Shown here in pieces: positions 1 through 8,813 of a DNA stretch of 64,000 nt. The stretch is from Pseudomonas fluorescens HK44 (GTDB taxonomy: Bacteria; Pseudomonadota; Gammaproteobacteria; Pseudomonadales; Pseudomonadaceae), in NCBI RefSeq assembly GCF_000217955.3, contig NZ_AFOY02000015.1:1481744-1545743 (forward strand), given 5' to 3'. Positions within the stretch are counted from its first letter, which is position 1. Every line of letters begins with the position of its first letter. The translations under genes were made by a program, and so were the position numbers. The notes below the pieces were generated by a model. The model saw nothing but the letters and a program-made list of their open reading frames with translations, did no database searches and had not been told where the DNA came from.

Positions 1-594
1 TTGTTTCAGCTGCTGGTTTTCCAGGACGCTGGCTGCCAGCAACTCGGAAGTGCGGTCGGTAACCGCAGGCGCCGTGCTCACCGGGGTCGCTGCTGGCGTT
101 TTGGCGGGTACGGCGGCAGTGGGTTGCTGGCTGGTCGTCGGGACCGGCTCGACGTCACTCGCCGGTACGATCCCCGGTGAACCCGGTGGATCGATCAGCA
201 ATGTGTATTCGCGCAGCAGATGCCCATTGGGCTGGTTCGCCTGCACCAGAAAATTCAGGAACGGTTCATTGACCGGCTTGCTGGACACCACCCGAATCAC
301 GCTGCGATCACCCTGCAGAACGACGGTAAAACGCAGGTCGTTGAGAAAAAATACTCGCTCGACACCGGCGCGGGCGAACTCGTCCGCCGTCGCCAGGCTG
401 ATCGAAAGCTCACCGTCACTCAGGGCGCCGGGATCGACCAAGGCGATTTCGGCATTCAACGGCTGGTTCAAGGCTGAGTGCAACGTGATGTCGCCCAACC
501 CCAGCGCGGGTGCCAAGGCGGAGTAACTCAAGGCACCAGCGACCGACAACAGGCTGACGGAGCGCCGTAACACAGACTGCAAACTCTTGAGCAT
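1..594 (-). CDS. FimV-like LysM/pilus-assembly family protein, N-terminal part (partial)
   Basis: The first 198 codons of a gene that continues beyond the left edge. After a signal-peptide-like start (hydrophobic stretch ending around ALA) comes a run typical of the FimV N-terminal domain: GLGDITLHSALNQPLNAEI, then a beta-rich segment with FLNFLVQ and a YTLLIDPP stretch, followed by a Pro/Thr/Ala-rich linker. FimV-type proteins are inner-membrane polar landmark proteins that bind peptidoglycan and help type IV pilus and twitching functions; the C-terminal part needed to tell FimV from its shorter paralogues is missing. Two in-frame ATGs exist (600 and 594); AAGGG sits directly before the first and six bases before the second, so 594 is preferred. 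Confidence 0.75.
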   Translation of the reverse strand, partial: MLKSLQSVLRRSVSLLSVAGALSYSALAPALGLGDITLHSALNQPLNAEIALVDPGALSDGELSISLATADEFARAGVERVFFLNDLRFTVVLQGDRSVIRVVSSKPVNEPFLNFLVQANQPNGHLLREYTLLIDPPGSPGIVPASDVEPVPTTSQQPTAAVPAKTPAATPVSTAPAVTDRTSELLAASVLENQQLKQ

Positions 595-662
595 GAGCAT
601 CCCTTAGCTAACCAGAATCAACCTGTGCGCATTCGCACGTCCAGTACGAACACGTTATTGCC

Positions 663-930
663 TAGGGTCTGTTGACGTTTGGTGACGGCCGCGACGGATG
701 CCCACTTGATGCAGGGCAAGGCGCGAGGAACGCAGTTTGGTTGTTCCAAATAAGTTCCGAGCAACGCAGCCCTGCATCAAGTGGGCCCCGTCCCTTCGGG
801 TTGCGTGCCAACGTGCGCGAGGCTGCGTTGCGGGATTTGCCAAGGGAACAACCATTGGCGGCATCCCGCGCCTTGCCTCGCACACGTTGGCCCAGAAACG
901 CGGTTCGTCACCAAACGTCAACAGACCCTA
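663..930. mobile_element. MITE-like element with perfect 25-bp terminal inverted repeats and two internal hairpins
   Basis: Bases 663-687 (TAGGGTCTGTTGACGTTTGG...) and 906-930 are perfect reverse complements over 25 bp. Inside, 700-717 and 769-786 form a perfect 18-bp inverted repeat, and 808-823 with 875-890 match at 15 of 16 positions, so the single strand can fold as a cloverleaf. The 268 bp carry no convincing gene. The ends read TA/CTA, which could be a target duplication but cannot be separated from the repeat itself. It lies between the FimV-like gene and marR. A non-autonomous transposable element is the best reading; the mobilising transposase is not in the window. Confidence 0.8.
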
Positions 931-986
931 CAGTTCTTATAGTCTGCTCTGCGCCAGTTCTCAAAAGTCTGCGGTGTGGTTATGCC

Positions 987-1421
987 TCAAGATTTTTCCA
1001 GATTGGCCAGAATGTGCCCATGAACCCGCATGCACACCCGCAAATCTTCCTCGTCGACGCCCTCGAACAGCTCGTGGCGCAACTCGGTGGCAATGGTTTC
1101 AATTTGTTCGATCAAGGGACGGGCGGACGCACACAGCACTATCTTTTTCGCCCGGCGGTCTTCCACCACGGCCTGACGCAGCACCAGCCCTTGGGTTTCC
1201 AGGCTATCGAGCAGGCGTGCCAGCGTCGGTCCTTCAACACCGACGCTTTGTGCCAACTCACGCTGAGTCGGGGCTTCTGTGAAACGCGCCAGGTGCAACA
1301 GCACCAGCCAGCGGGCCTGGGACAGGCCGAGGCCGGCGAGTCGGCGATCCAGTTCGGCGCGCCAGCCGCGAGACATCTGCGCCAACTGCATGCCAAAACG
1401 GTGTTGATCGGTTAACGGCAT
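987..1421 (-). CDS. MarR/SlyA family transcriptional regulator
   Basis: A 144-residue winged-helix protein of normal MarR length. The central part has the recognition region TQRELAQSVGVEGPTLARLL followed by the wing with the DRRAKK motif (VVEDRRAKKIVL), both hallmarks of the family; flanking helices form the dimer interface. Such proteins are dimeric DNA-binding repressors or anti-silencers, often released by small aromatic ligands. The ATG at 1421 is used. A short palindrome just upstream (1455-1467) is a candidate autoregulatory operator. The gene faces the FimV-like gene in the same direction but is separated from it by the MITE, and recQ lies upstream on the same strand. The specific ligand and targets cannot be read from sequence. 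Confidence 0.88.
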   Translation of the reverse strand: MPLTDQHRFGMQLAQMSRGWRAELDRRLAGLGLSQARWLVLLHLARFTEAPTQRELAQSVGVEGPTLARLLDSLETQGLVLRQAVVEDRRAKKIVLCASARPLIEQIETIATELRHELFEGVDEEDLRVCMRVHGHILANLEKS

Positions 1422-1454
1422 AAAAAACTCATGGTTAGACTGAAATAGGCTGAT

Positions 1455-1467
1455 ACTAATTATTAGT
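1455..1467. promoter_or_regulatory. Palindromic candidate operator upstream of marR
   Basis: ACTAAT-T-ATTAGT is a perfect 6-bp inverted repeat around one base, 34 bp before the start of the MarR gene on its promoter side. AT-rich palindromes of this type are usual MarR/SlyA binding sites. Assignment is by position and symmetry only. Confidence 0.45.
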
Positions 1468-1539
1468 CAGCTAAGCATGACCCTCAGCTCTAGGCAAGGC
1501 TCGCTCTGCACTGAATCGTTACATCTTGATCTTCGGCAC

Positions 1540-3669
1540 TTAAATTTCAAACTCCGACTGCAATGCCGCTCTCACACAGTACAAAACGCCCTCAGGAACA
1601 CGGCCGGCAAACAACGCGGAAATCTCCGACACCGGCGGCAACTCGCCCTCGCCATCCAGGAATGCGTCCTGGACTTCACCCATCAGGTCTTCCGGAAGGT
1701 CCAGTGCCTGCTCCAGCGACAGTTGCTGCTTGCCGATGGCTTCGGCGAGCATCGTGTAGACGTTCTTTTCCGAACACTGCAACTGACCGGCAATCTGCAT
1801 CGGCGTCATACCGGCGCGCGCCAGTGTGATCAATTCGTGGCGCAAATCGGCAACCACTTTCGGCGCCTCGGCCTGGCCGCCCAGCACTTCGAGGAAGGCC
1901 TCGCCATAGCGCTCCAGCTTGCGTGCACCGACGCCGCTGACCTTGGCCATTTCCGGCAAGGAGCTTGGCTGGCTGCGGAGCATTTCGAGCAAGGTCGAAT
2001 CCGGGAAGATGACGTACGGCGGCACGCCATGCTCTCCGGCGAGCTTGCGTCGCAGGGCGCGCAAGGCTTCCCACTGCTCGCGCTCTTCGCCTCGCACCAA
2101 CTGGCTGGCCTGGCTGGTGCTGCTGCTTTTCGCGGTGGTTTGCGGTTTGAGGTCGCGGCGCAGCTCCAGGGTCACTTCCCCCTTGAGCAGTGGCCGGCAG
2201 CTGTCGCTCAAGCGCAAGCCGCCGTAACCTTCCAGATCAATGTCCGCCAGACCGCGCGCCACCAGTTGTCGGAACAATGAACGCCATTCGCCTTCAGCCC
2301 GCGCCTTGCCGACACCGTACACCGACAGATGCTGATGGCCGAAGCTGCGGACCTTTTCGTTGTCCTTGCCCAGCAACACGTCCACCAGATGCCCGACGCC
2401 GTAGCGCTGGCCAGTGCGGTAGATCGCCGAAAGAGCCTGACGAGCCGGTTCGGTGGCGTCCCAGGTCTGCACGCCGTCGACACAGTTGTCGCAATGCCCG
2501 CAGGGTTGCGGCATATCTTCGTCAAAGTAGGCCAGAAGCGTCTGACGGCGGCAGCGGGTCTCTTCACACAGCGAGAGCATGGCGTCGAGTTTGTGCTGCT
2601 CCAGACGCTTGTGGCGCTCATCGCCTTCGGAGTTCTGCAGCATCTGCTTGAGCATCACCACGTCTTGCAGGCCGTAAGCCATCCAGGCATCCGCCGGCAG
2701 ACCATCACGGCCACCCCGACCGGTTTCCTGGTAATAGGCCTCAAGGGATTTCGGCAAGTCCAGATGCGCGACGAAGCGCACGTTAGGCTTGTCGATGCCC
2801 ATACCGAACGCCACGGTGGCGACCATGATCAGGCCTTCCTCGTTGAGAAAGCGCTTCTGGTGGTGGGCCCGCGTATCGTTGGGCAGGCCAGCGTGGTACG
2901 GCAACGCCGGGAAACCTTGCTCGCTGAGGAACACCGCTACTTCGTCGACCTTCTTGCGCGACAGGCAATAAACAATGCCGGCATCGCTGCGCCGCTCCGC
3001 AAGGAACGCCAGCAACTGCTTGCGCGGCTGCTCCTTGGGCACGATGCGGTAGAAAATGTTCGGCCGATCGAAACTCGACAGAAAGCGCTCGGCATTCTGC
3101 AGATGCAGGCGCTCGACGATTTCTTCCCGGGTGCGCTTGTCGGCCGTGGCGGTCAGGGCGATGCGCGGGACGTTGGGAAACAGTTCCGCCAACTGGCCCA
3201 GTTGCAGGTATTCCCGGCGGAAATCGTGACCCCATTGCGACACGCAGTGAGCTTCGTCGATGGCAAACAGAGCGATTTCAAGACTTTGCAGAAACGCCAG
3301 CATCCGTGGCTGGACCAGACGCTCAGGCGCCAGGTACAGCATCTTCACTTCACCTCGTTTGATCCGCGCCGCCAGATCGCGCTGTTGCTCGGCGCTCAAG
3401 GTCGAATTGAGCGCCGCCGCGGCCACACCGAGCTCTTCGAGGGTCGCGACCTGATCGTCCATCAAGGCGATCAGCGGTGAAACCACCACCGCCAGGCCAT
3501 CGCGCAACAGTGCCGGGACCTGGAAGCACAATGATTTGCCGCCGCCGGTCGGCATCAGCACCAGAGCGTCACCGCCGCTGGCCACGCGCTCAATGATGGC
3601 ACCCTGACGGCCACGAAAACTGTCGTAGCCGAAGATGTCCTTGAGGACGCGCTGAGCCTGTTCGAGCAT
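1540..3669 (-). CDS. recQ: ATP-dependent DNA helicase RecQ
   Basis: A 709-residue superfamily 2 helicase that unwinds DNA 3' to 5' in recombination and fork repair. Seen in order: motif 0 (FGYDSFRGRQ), Walker A TGGGKS at about 41-46, DEAH at 138-141 followed by CVSQWGHDFR, the helicase C domain with the GRGGRDG arginine-finger region, a zinc-binding RQC segment (CRRQTLLAYF...CGHCDNC), and an HRDC domain (PPYVIFPDSTLLEM). About 100 extra residues after HRDC look like a helix-turn-helix extension found in many proteobacterial RecQ proteins. The ATG at 3669 has GGAG seven bases upstream; the open frame extends further upstream, but that part has no RecQ similarity. Confidence 0.97.
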   Translation of the reverse strand: MLEQAQRVLKDIFGYDSFRGRQGAIIERVASGGDALVLMPTGGGKSLCFQVPALLRDGLAVVVSPLIALMDDQVATLEELGVAAAALNSTLSAEQQRDLAARIKRGEVKMLYLAPERLVQPRMLAFLQSLEIALFAIDEAHCVSQWGHDFRREYLQLGQLAELFPNVPRIALTATADKRTREEIVERLHLQNAERFLSSFDRPNIFYRIVPKEQPRKQLLAFLAERRSDAGIVYCLSRKKVDEVAVFLSEQGFPALPYHAGLPNDTRAHHQKRFLNEEGLIMVATVAFGMGIDKPNVRFVAHLDLPKSLEAYYQETGRGGRDGLPADAWMAYGLQDVVMLKQMLQNSEGDERHKRLEQHKLDAMLSLCEETRCRRQTLLAYFDEDMPQPCGHCDNCVDGVQTWDATEPARQALSAIYRTGQRYGVGHLVDVLLGKDNEKVRSFGHQHLSVYGVGKARAEGEWRSLFRQLVARGLADIDLEGYGGLRLSDSCRPLLKGEVTLELRRDLKPQTTAKSSSTSQASQLVRGEEREQWEALRALRRKLAGEHGVPPYVIFPDSTLLEMLRSQPSSLPEMAKVSGVGARKLERYGEAFLEVLGGQAEAPKVVADLRHELITLARAGMTPMQIAGQLQCSEKNVYTMLAEAIGKQQLSLEQALDLPEDLMGEVQDAFLDGEGELPPVSEISALFAGRVPEGVLYCVRAALQSEFEI

Positions 3670-3945
3670 GAAAAACTCCAAATGGTGCTGAATATCCCTG
3701 TGTGCAGGCTGGATCAAAAAACCGCATTGTTCACGGACAGATCCGTAAGCGGATTTGTCCTGGACCGTCGCGACACCTGCAGGGCTTTGCAAAACGCGCG
3801 AGTATACCCGAGCGATACCGGGCAAAGGGCGTCACTGACGAATAGCCGCAACAACACACAATGCTGGCAAATCTGCCGTGCGGCTGGCCGGACCGCTCAA
3901 GAACGCCTAGAATTGGGCATCGTATATTCCCAAGGTAGCCCTTCA

Positions 3946-4533
3946 ATGTCCTTCGCTGAGCAACTAACCCGCCTGCAAGCCTTCCTCGACGCCGACGAGC
4001 TGCATGACGAGGCGCTGGACTATGTGGCCGCCCACGGCTACCTGACGGCCCTGTCAATCTGTTCCGAGACAGTGCCTGATCGTGAGTGGATCGACGCGCT
4101 GTTCGCCGAAGAGCCGCATTATCGCGACGACGCCGAGCGTCAGGAAATCGAATCGACCCTGTTGGCCCTCAAGGCTCACATTGCTCGCCAACTGGCGTCC
4201 GATGAAGAGTTCGAGCTGCCATGCGACCTGGACCTGGGCGAAGAGCCGGATGATTCCGACCTGCGCGGCTGGTGCATCGGTTTCATGGAAGGCGTATTCC
4301 TGCGTGAAGAAGCCTGGTTCGAAACCGCCGAAGACGAAGTCAGCGAAATGCTGCTGCCGATCATGGTCGGTTCCGGCCTGTTCGATGAACAGCCCGAGTT
4401 CTCCGACATCGCGGCCGACGCCAACCTGATGGACGACATGATCGTACAGATCCCGGAAGCCCTGACCGCGCTGTACCTGCTGTGCAACGCGCCAGACGAA
4501 AAACCGGCGATCCTCAAGCCTCGTCACCACTAA
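3946..4533 (+). CDS. YecA/YgfB family (UPF0149) protein
   Basis: A 195-residue acidic, mostly helical protein. The pattern of an N-terminal helical half (LDADELHDEALDYVAAHGYL), a central GWCIGFMEGVFLREEAW segment and a C-terminal ALTALYLLC helix matches the UPF0149/YgfB-like family. Members are soluble and poorly characterised; several carry a SEC-C zinc motif at the C-terminus, which is absent here. The open frame begins further upstream, but the ATG at 3946 begins the family-like sequence. It is divergent from recQ and is followed four bases later by the DUF454 gene, so the two are probably cotranscribed. No catalytic motif is visible. Confidence 0.85.
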   Translation: MSFAEQLTRLQAFLDADELHDEALDYVAAHGYLTALSICSETVPDREWIDALFAEEPHYRDDAERQEIESTLLALKAHIARQLASDEEFELPCDLDLGEEPDDSDLRGWCIGFMEGVFLREEAWFETAEDEVSEMLLPIMVGSGLFDEQPEFSDIAADANLMDDMIVQIPEALTALYLLCNAPDEKPAILKPRHH

Positions 4534-4537
4534 GTCC

Positions 4538-4939
4538 TTGCCTGTGGCTGACCCCATAGGCAATCGCCCCCTGATCTTGCGCTACGTGCTGCTGGCCATC
4601 GGCTGGCTGAGCGTAGCGTTGGGGGTGATCGGGATCTTCCTGCCTGTACTGCCCACCACCCCTTTCCTGCTGTTGGCGGCCGCCTGCTTCGCCCGCAGTT
4701 CACCGCGCTTTTATCAATGGCTGGTCGAGCATCCACGACTCGGCCCATGGATTCGCGACTATCTGGACGGCAATGGCATCCCGCTCAAGGGCAAGGTCTA
4801 CGCCATTGGCCTGATGTGGCTGAGCATCGGCCTGTCCTGCATCCTCGTCCCACTGCCCTGGGCACGTGGCTTCATGCTGACCAGCGCAGTGCTGGTGACG
4901 GTGTATATCCTGCGGCAGAAAACCCTGATCAAACCCTGA
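4538..4939 (+). CDS. DUF454 (YbaN-like) inner membrane protein
   Basis: About 133 residues with hydrophobic segments at roughly 15-45 and again near the C-terminus (two to four membrane spans). The sequence GIFLPVLPTTPFLLLAAACFARSS is the signature of the DUF454/YbaN family, followed by HPRLGPWIRDY. Function of the family is unknown. The start is uncertain: the listed start is a TTG four bases after the YecA-like stop, a GTG lies two codons later, and neither has a clear ribosome-binding site, which suggests translational coupling to the upstream gene. Confidence 0.85.
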   Translation: MPVADPIGNRPLILRYVLLAIGWLSVALGVIGIFLPVLPTTPFLLLAAACFARSSPRFYQWLVEHPRLGPWIRDYLDGNGIPLKGKVYAIGLMWLSIGLSCILVPLPWARGFMLTSAVLVTVYILRQKTLIKP

Positions 4940-5087
4940 ATACGCCTCGCCACATAAGCTCATCGATCCCCCCGCCCCCGACAATCTGCCCTGCCTCCTG
5001 CAAAACTGCGCCTAAACTCCAGGCATCTGCACGTCTGCGGCCAGACATATCCCGTCGTCCAGGAAGGTCAACGCTCCGGAGCGTCTC

Positions 5088-7028
5088 ATGTCGCTACTCA
5101 AACAGTTGTTTTTGGCCATTTGCCTGTTCTTGCTGGTCGCCTTCAGCGGCAGTTTCTTTGTCAGCCTGGAAAGCTCGCGTGCGCAGATGCTCAGCCAATT
5201 GCGCTCCCATGCCCAGGACACTGCCACCGCACTGGGGCTGTCGTTGACCGCACAGATCGACGACCTGGCGATGATTGAATTGATGGTCGGCTCGGTCTTC
5301 GACAGTGGCTACTTTTCCAGTATCCGGGTCATCAATATCGAGGACGAGCGCGTCCTGGTCGAGCGCAACGCGGCCACCGCCACCGAACGCGTACCGGGTT
5401 GGTTCGTCGATCTGGTGAACCTGCATCCGCAAGGCGGGGATGCCTTGGTGATGCGTGGTTGGGAGCAAGCCGCGCGCGTTGAAGTGGTAAGCAGCCCACA
5501 GTTCGCCCTGGCCAAACTGTGGGACAGTGCCCTCGGCAGTCTGATCTGGTTATTGCTGTGCGGGTTGCTCAGTGCGATGTTCGGCGGCTGGTTACTGCGT
5601 CGGCAACTGCGCCCGCTGGACGCCATGGTCAAACAGGCCGAAGCCATCAACAAACGCGAGTTTCTCAGCCTGCCGAAGGTGCCCCGAACCCCGGAACTCA
5701 AACGCGTGGTGCTGGCGATGAACCAAATGGTCGAAAAGCTCAAAGGGCTGTTTGCCAAAGAAGCTGCACGTAGCGAACAACTGCGCGCCGAGTCGTTTCA
5801 GGACAGTCTCACGGGGCTGGCCAACCGACGATTGCTCAACGAGCAGCTCACCGATCAGTTGCTGGTGACCGAGCAGAGCAGCGCCGGACACCTGCTGATG
5901 CTGCGGATCAATGACCTGACCGGGCTCAACCAGCGACTGGGTGGCCAGCGCACCGACGCACTGGTTACCGCCGTCGGTCAGTTACTCAAACGCCTGGTTC
6001 AACAGCCGGATCGCCATGCCTGGCTGGCTGCACGTAATCGTGGTGGTGAGTTCAGCCTGCTGACCCCAGGCCTGGACAGCAAGGACGCAGCGCGCCTGGC
6101 TGCAGAGATCAGCGCCGCCCTGGAAAACCTGCGCCTGACCGGCGCCAGCGACTGCATGCCAGTGGCGCATCTGGGAATCGTCGCCTACACACCTGGCGAA
6201 GTCTCCACCGACATTCTGCTGCGCCTCGATCAGGCACTGACTCAAGCGCAGCAGCATCCAGAACGGCCGTGGGTGCATCTGGAGCAGTCCGATAACACAC
6301 CGCACCAGACGCAGCACGACTGGCGTACCTGGATCGACGACGCCCTGACTCACGGCAAAATGCAGCTGTACTTCCAACCCGTGGTGCAATGCGCCGACAC
6401 CCGCCAGGTGCTGCACCACAAGGTGCTGGCGCGACTGCTCGATCCACAGGGCAAAGCCATTTGCGCCGGACATTTTCTACCCTGGATAGAACGTCTGGGC
6501 TGGTCAGCGCGATTCGACGTGGCAATGCTCGAACACACCTTCGACTACCTTGCCGAACACCGCTGGCCGCTGGCCCTGAGCGTGTCCGGCAGCACCCTGC
6601 GCGATGCCACGCAGCAGCGCCTGATCCTCGATATGCTCGACGGCCTGCCCAGCCTCGCCCCCTTGCTGACCCTTGAGCTCGACGAACGCCAACTGCCGTC
6701 CCCCGAAGAGTTGCGTCAACTGTGCTTTAGCCTGCACAGCACTGGCTACGGGATCGGCCTGCAGCACTTCGGTGGCAGCTTCAGCCAGATTGGCAACCTC
6801 ACCCAACTCGGTTTGGCCTACCTGAAAATCGATGGCAGCTACATTCGCGCCATCGACCAGCAAAGCGACAAACGCCTGTTCATCGAAGCCATTTTCCGCG
6901 CAACCAACAGCATTGATTTGCCATTGATTGCCGAGCAGATAGAAACGCAGGGGGAACTGGAGGCAATCAGGTCGCTGGGACTGTTCGGCGTCATGGGCCG
7001 GCTGATCGGACCACCTGAACCCATGTAG
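5088..7028 (+). CDS. LapD-type c-di-GMP receptor (degenerate GGDEF-EAL, HAMP, periplasmic domain)
   Basis: A 646-residue inner-membrane protein, close to the length of P. fluorescens LapD (about 648). Order: membrane helix at 5-24, periplasmic domain to about 150, second helix 150-170, HAMP to about 225, then GGDEF and EAL domains. Both are degenerate: RGGEF at 318-322 and KVL at 445-447 in place of EAL, and the catalytic acidic pair is replaced (LQHFGGSF), so it should bind c-di-GMP without making or cleaving it. The periplasmic domain keeps RGW with Trp at 125, the residue reported as needed for LapG binding in LapD. No lapG or adhesin gene is adjacent, so it may be a LapD paralogue. Start ATG has CGGAG six bases upstream. 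Confidence 0.88.
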   Translation: MSLLKQLFLAICLFLLVAFSGSFFVSLESSRAQMLSQLRSHAQDTATALGLSLTAQIDDLAMIELMVGSVFDSGYFSSIRVINIEDERVLVERNAATATERVPGWFVDLVNLHPQGGDALVMRGWEQAARVEVVSSPQFALAKLWDSALGSLIWLLLCGLLSAMFGGWLLRRQLRPLDAMVKQAEAINKREFLSLPKVPRTPELKRVVLAMNQMVEKLKGLFAKEAARSEQLRAESFQDSLTGLANRRLLNEQLTDQLLVTEQSSAGHLLMLRINDLTGLNQRLGGQRTDALVTAVGQLLKRLVQQPDRHAWLAARNRGGEFSLLTPGLDSKDAARLAAEISAALENLRLTGASDCMPVAHLGIVAYTPGEVSTDILLRLDQALTQAQQHPERPWVHLEQSDNTPHQTQHDWRTWIDDALTHGKMQLYFQPVVQCADTRQVLHHKVLARLLDPQGKAICAGHFLPWIERLGWSARFDVAMLEHTFDYLAEHRWPLALSVSGSTLRDATQQRLILDMLDGLPSLAPLLTLELDERQLPSPEELRQLCFSLHSTGYGIGLQHFGGSFSQIGNLTQLGLAYLKIDGSYIRAIDQQSDKRLFIEAIFRATNSIDLPLIAEQIETQGELEAIRSLGLFGVMGRLIGPPEPM

Positions 7029-7080
7029 TACGCAGGTGTGGCCGCCCAGTGGCAGGCTACGCCAGCTTGCGTCGTGGCCT

Positions 7081-7680
7081 CTAGACTTTGCCACCATGAT
7101 TACGCTGGTACGTCTCCTCCCCCATCGCCGCGATCTGCCCTTCGATCAGCGCTTCAAACGGTCGCAATAACGGCTCGAAGGTCGTCGGTGCCTCAAGCAC
7201 CTGCAACGCCTGTACGATCGCCTCCACCGTTGACAACGCCCCAGGCCCCGGTGCCTTGCGCAACCGATAACGCGAGACCGCGCCTTCGGCCAGCGTCACT
7301 CGGGGCAACGCCGCCAGCAATGGATTGAGGTGCAGCATCTTGCGCGCCTTGCGCCAGGTGCCGTCCGGCACCACCAGCAACAACGGCTGATCGGCGGGCC
7401 TATAGGCCTGCAACGGTTGCGCATCGTCGGCCGGGAACAACAAGCGGGCCTGATAACCCGGTTGATTCAGCAGACGCGGTAAATCCTCGAACACTTCGCC
7501 GACGATCAACTCGGCATTGTTCAGCCCCAACGCCGCCAACCGCGCGGTGTTCAACGCATGGTTCACCTCGCCTGGATGTTGCAACAGCAGCACTCGGGTG
7601 CGACTGTCGAGGCTCGGAATCAACGCACACAGGCAATGGGTTTGCGGGCGCAGGCAACGGGCGCATTGGACTCTGGACAT
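7081..7680 (-). CDS. DTW-domain tRNA-uridine aminocarboxypropyltransferase (TapT/YfiP-like)
   Basis: A 199-residue DTW-domain protein. It starts with a zinc-binding cysteine cluster (CARCLRPQTHCLC), has the conserved LLLQHPGE segment, and the domain signature PDGTWRKA near residue 105, ending with STVEAIVQAL. In E. coli the homologue TapT makes acp3U at position 47 of several tRNAs using S-adenosylmethionine. The gene begins 14 bases after the gbuR stop on the same strand, so it may be read through from gbuR. It converges with the LapD-type gene. Confidence 0.88.
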   Translation of the reverse strand: MSRVQCARCLRPQTHCLCALIPSLDSRTRVLLLQHPGEVNHALNTARLAALGLNNAELIVGEVFEDLPRLLNQPGYQARLLFPADDAQPLQAYRPADQPLLLVVPDGTWRKARKMLHLNPLLAALPRVTLAEGAVSRYRLRKAPGPGALSTVEAIVQALQVLEAPTTFEPLLRPFEALIEGQIAAMGEETYQRNHGGKV

Positions 7681-7694
7681 ACGATTTCCCCCGA

Positions 7695-8588
7695 TCAGAC
7701 CTGGTTGAGCTGCGCTTTGAGCAAGTCGCGGAATGTCTGGATCAACGGCTCACGGCTGCGCCCACGACGCACGATCATCGAAAATGGTGCCTGGTAGCCG
7801 AAAGTGGCCGGCAGCAGCACCCGCAAATCGCCCTTGTCGGCCCAGGCTTGAGCGTAGTGCTCCGGCAGGTAGCCAATGTAGGCGCCGGACAACACCAGAA
7901 TCAGCTGCGCTTCCATACTCTCCACGGTCGCCGCACTGTGTTTGAAGCCGTGGCGCGCCAGTTCGGCCTGGCTCCAGTAACCGCGACCGACCATGCGCTG
8001 CTGGGTGATGACTTGTTCGGGAATGCGTCGCTCGCTGAACAAGGGATGACGATTGCTGCAATACAGCCAATGTTGCTCACGGTACAGCGGCATGTAGACC
8101 AGCCCGCTCATGCGCGTGGAGAACGCACCGATGGCCAGATCGAGTCGGTTGTCCTGCACGCCGAGCTGCAGCTCGTAAGGGCTCATCACCGACAAATGCA
8201 AATGCACCGCCGGGTGCTCCTGGCTGTAGGCACCAATGGCTTCGGCGAACGGCAAGGCCTTGTCGCTGACGGTCGAGTCGATCACCCCGAGGTTGAGCGT
8301 ACCGCGCAACTCGCCCTTGAGCGCCGCGGCGTATTGCTCGAAACCTTCAAGTTCACCGAACAGGCGCAACGTCTCCTGATGGAACAGCTCACCCTTGCTG
8401 GTCAGGCTGAAACCGCCACGCCCACGATGGCAGAGCACCAGTCCCAACGCCGCCTCGAGCTGGCTCATATAGGTGCTGATGGCCGATGTCGAAAGGTTGA
8501 GCTCGTGCTGCGCATTGGCAAACCCCTGATGGCGCACCACGCTGACGAAGATGCGCAACAGTTTCAGGTCGGGTAAAGCGTTGGCCAT
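7695..8588 (-). CDS. gbuR: LysR family regulator, probable GbuR
   Basis: A 297-residue LysR protein: N-terminal helix-turn-helix (FANAQHELNLSTSAISTYMSQLE) and a substrate-binding domain from about residue 95. It is divergent from gbuA with 225 bp between the starts, the same arrangement as gbuR-gbuA (PA1422-PA1421) in P. aeruginosa, where GbuR activates gbuA in response to 4-guanidinobutyrate. The gene name rests on this context. ATG at 8588 is preceded by GGAG at good spacing. A lone REP half-element lies in the divergent spacer at 8624-8643. Confidence 0.82.
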   Translation of the reverse strand: MANALPDLKLLRIFVSVVRHQGFANAQHELNLSTSAISTYMSQLEAALGLVLCHRGRGGFSLTSKGELFHQETLRLFGELEGFEQYAAALKGELRGTLNLGVIDSTVSDKALPFAEAIGAYSQEHPAVHLHLSVMSPYELQLGVQDNRLDLAIGAFSTRMSGLVYMPLYREQHWLYCSNRHPLFSERRIPEQVITQQRMVGRGYWSQAELARHGFKHSAATVESMEAQLILVLSGAYIGYLPEHYAQAWADKGDLRVLLPATFGYQAPFSMIVRRGRSREPLIQTFRDLLKAQLNQV

Positions 8589-8623
8589 GGGGGGTCTCCA
8601 GTTGCAAAGAAACGCGATGCTCT

Positions 8624-8643
8624 TGTGGCGAGGGGGCTTGTCG
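8624..8643 (+). repeat. Single REP half-element
   Basis: TGTGGCGAGGGGGCTTGTCG matches the left arm of the REP pair found at 44012, but no inverted partner follows. It lies between gbuR and gbuA, inside the probable promoter region. Confidence 0.6.
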
Positions 8644-8813
8644 GAAGTCTATCGTCGTCGAAGCCATTAGTTTAGAAAAATCTGAACTAAGTATTTGCCG
8701 GCAGCGATTCTTCTCTCGCACCGCATTTCGCAGAATCGGCTCAACAGGTGCCTGTGCGATCCCTTTGCGCGGTGCAACCCCATAAATAAAACAATGATGA
8801 TGAGGCCATACCC

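Noticed and set aside
4940..7080. lapG gene next to the LapD-type gene
   Set aside because: Neither strand in the flanks encodes a LapG-like cysteine protease; the neighbours are DUF454 and a DTW protein.
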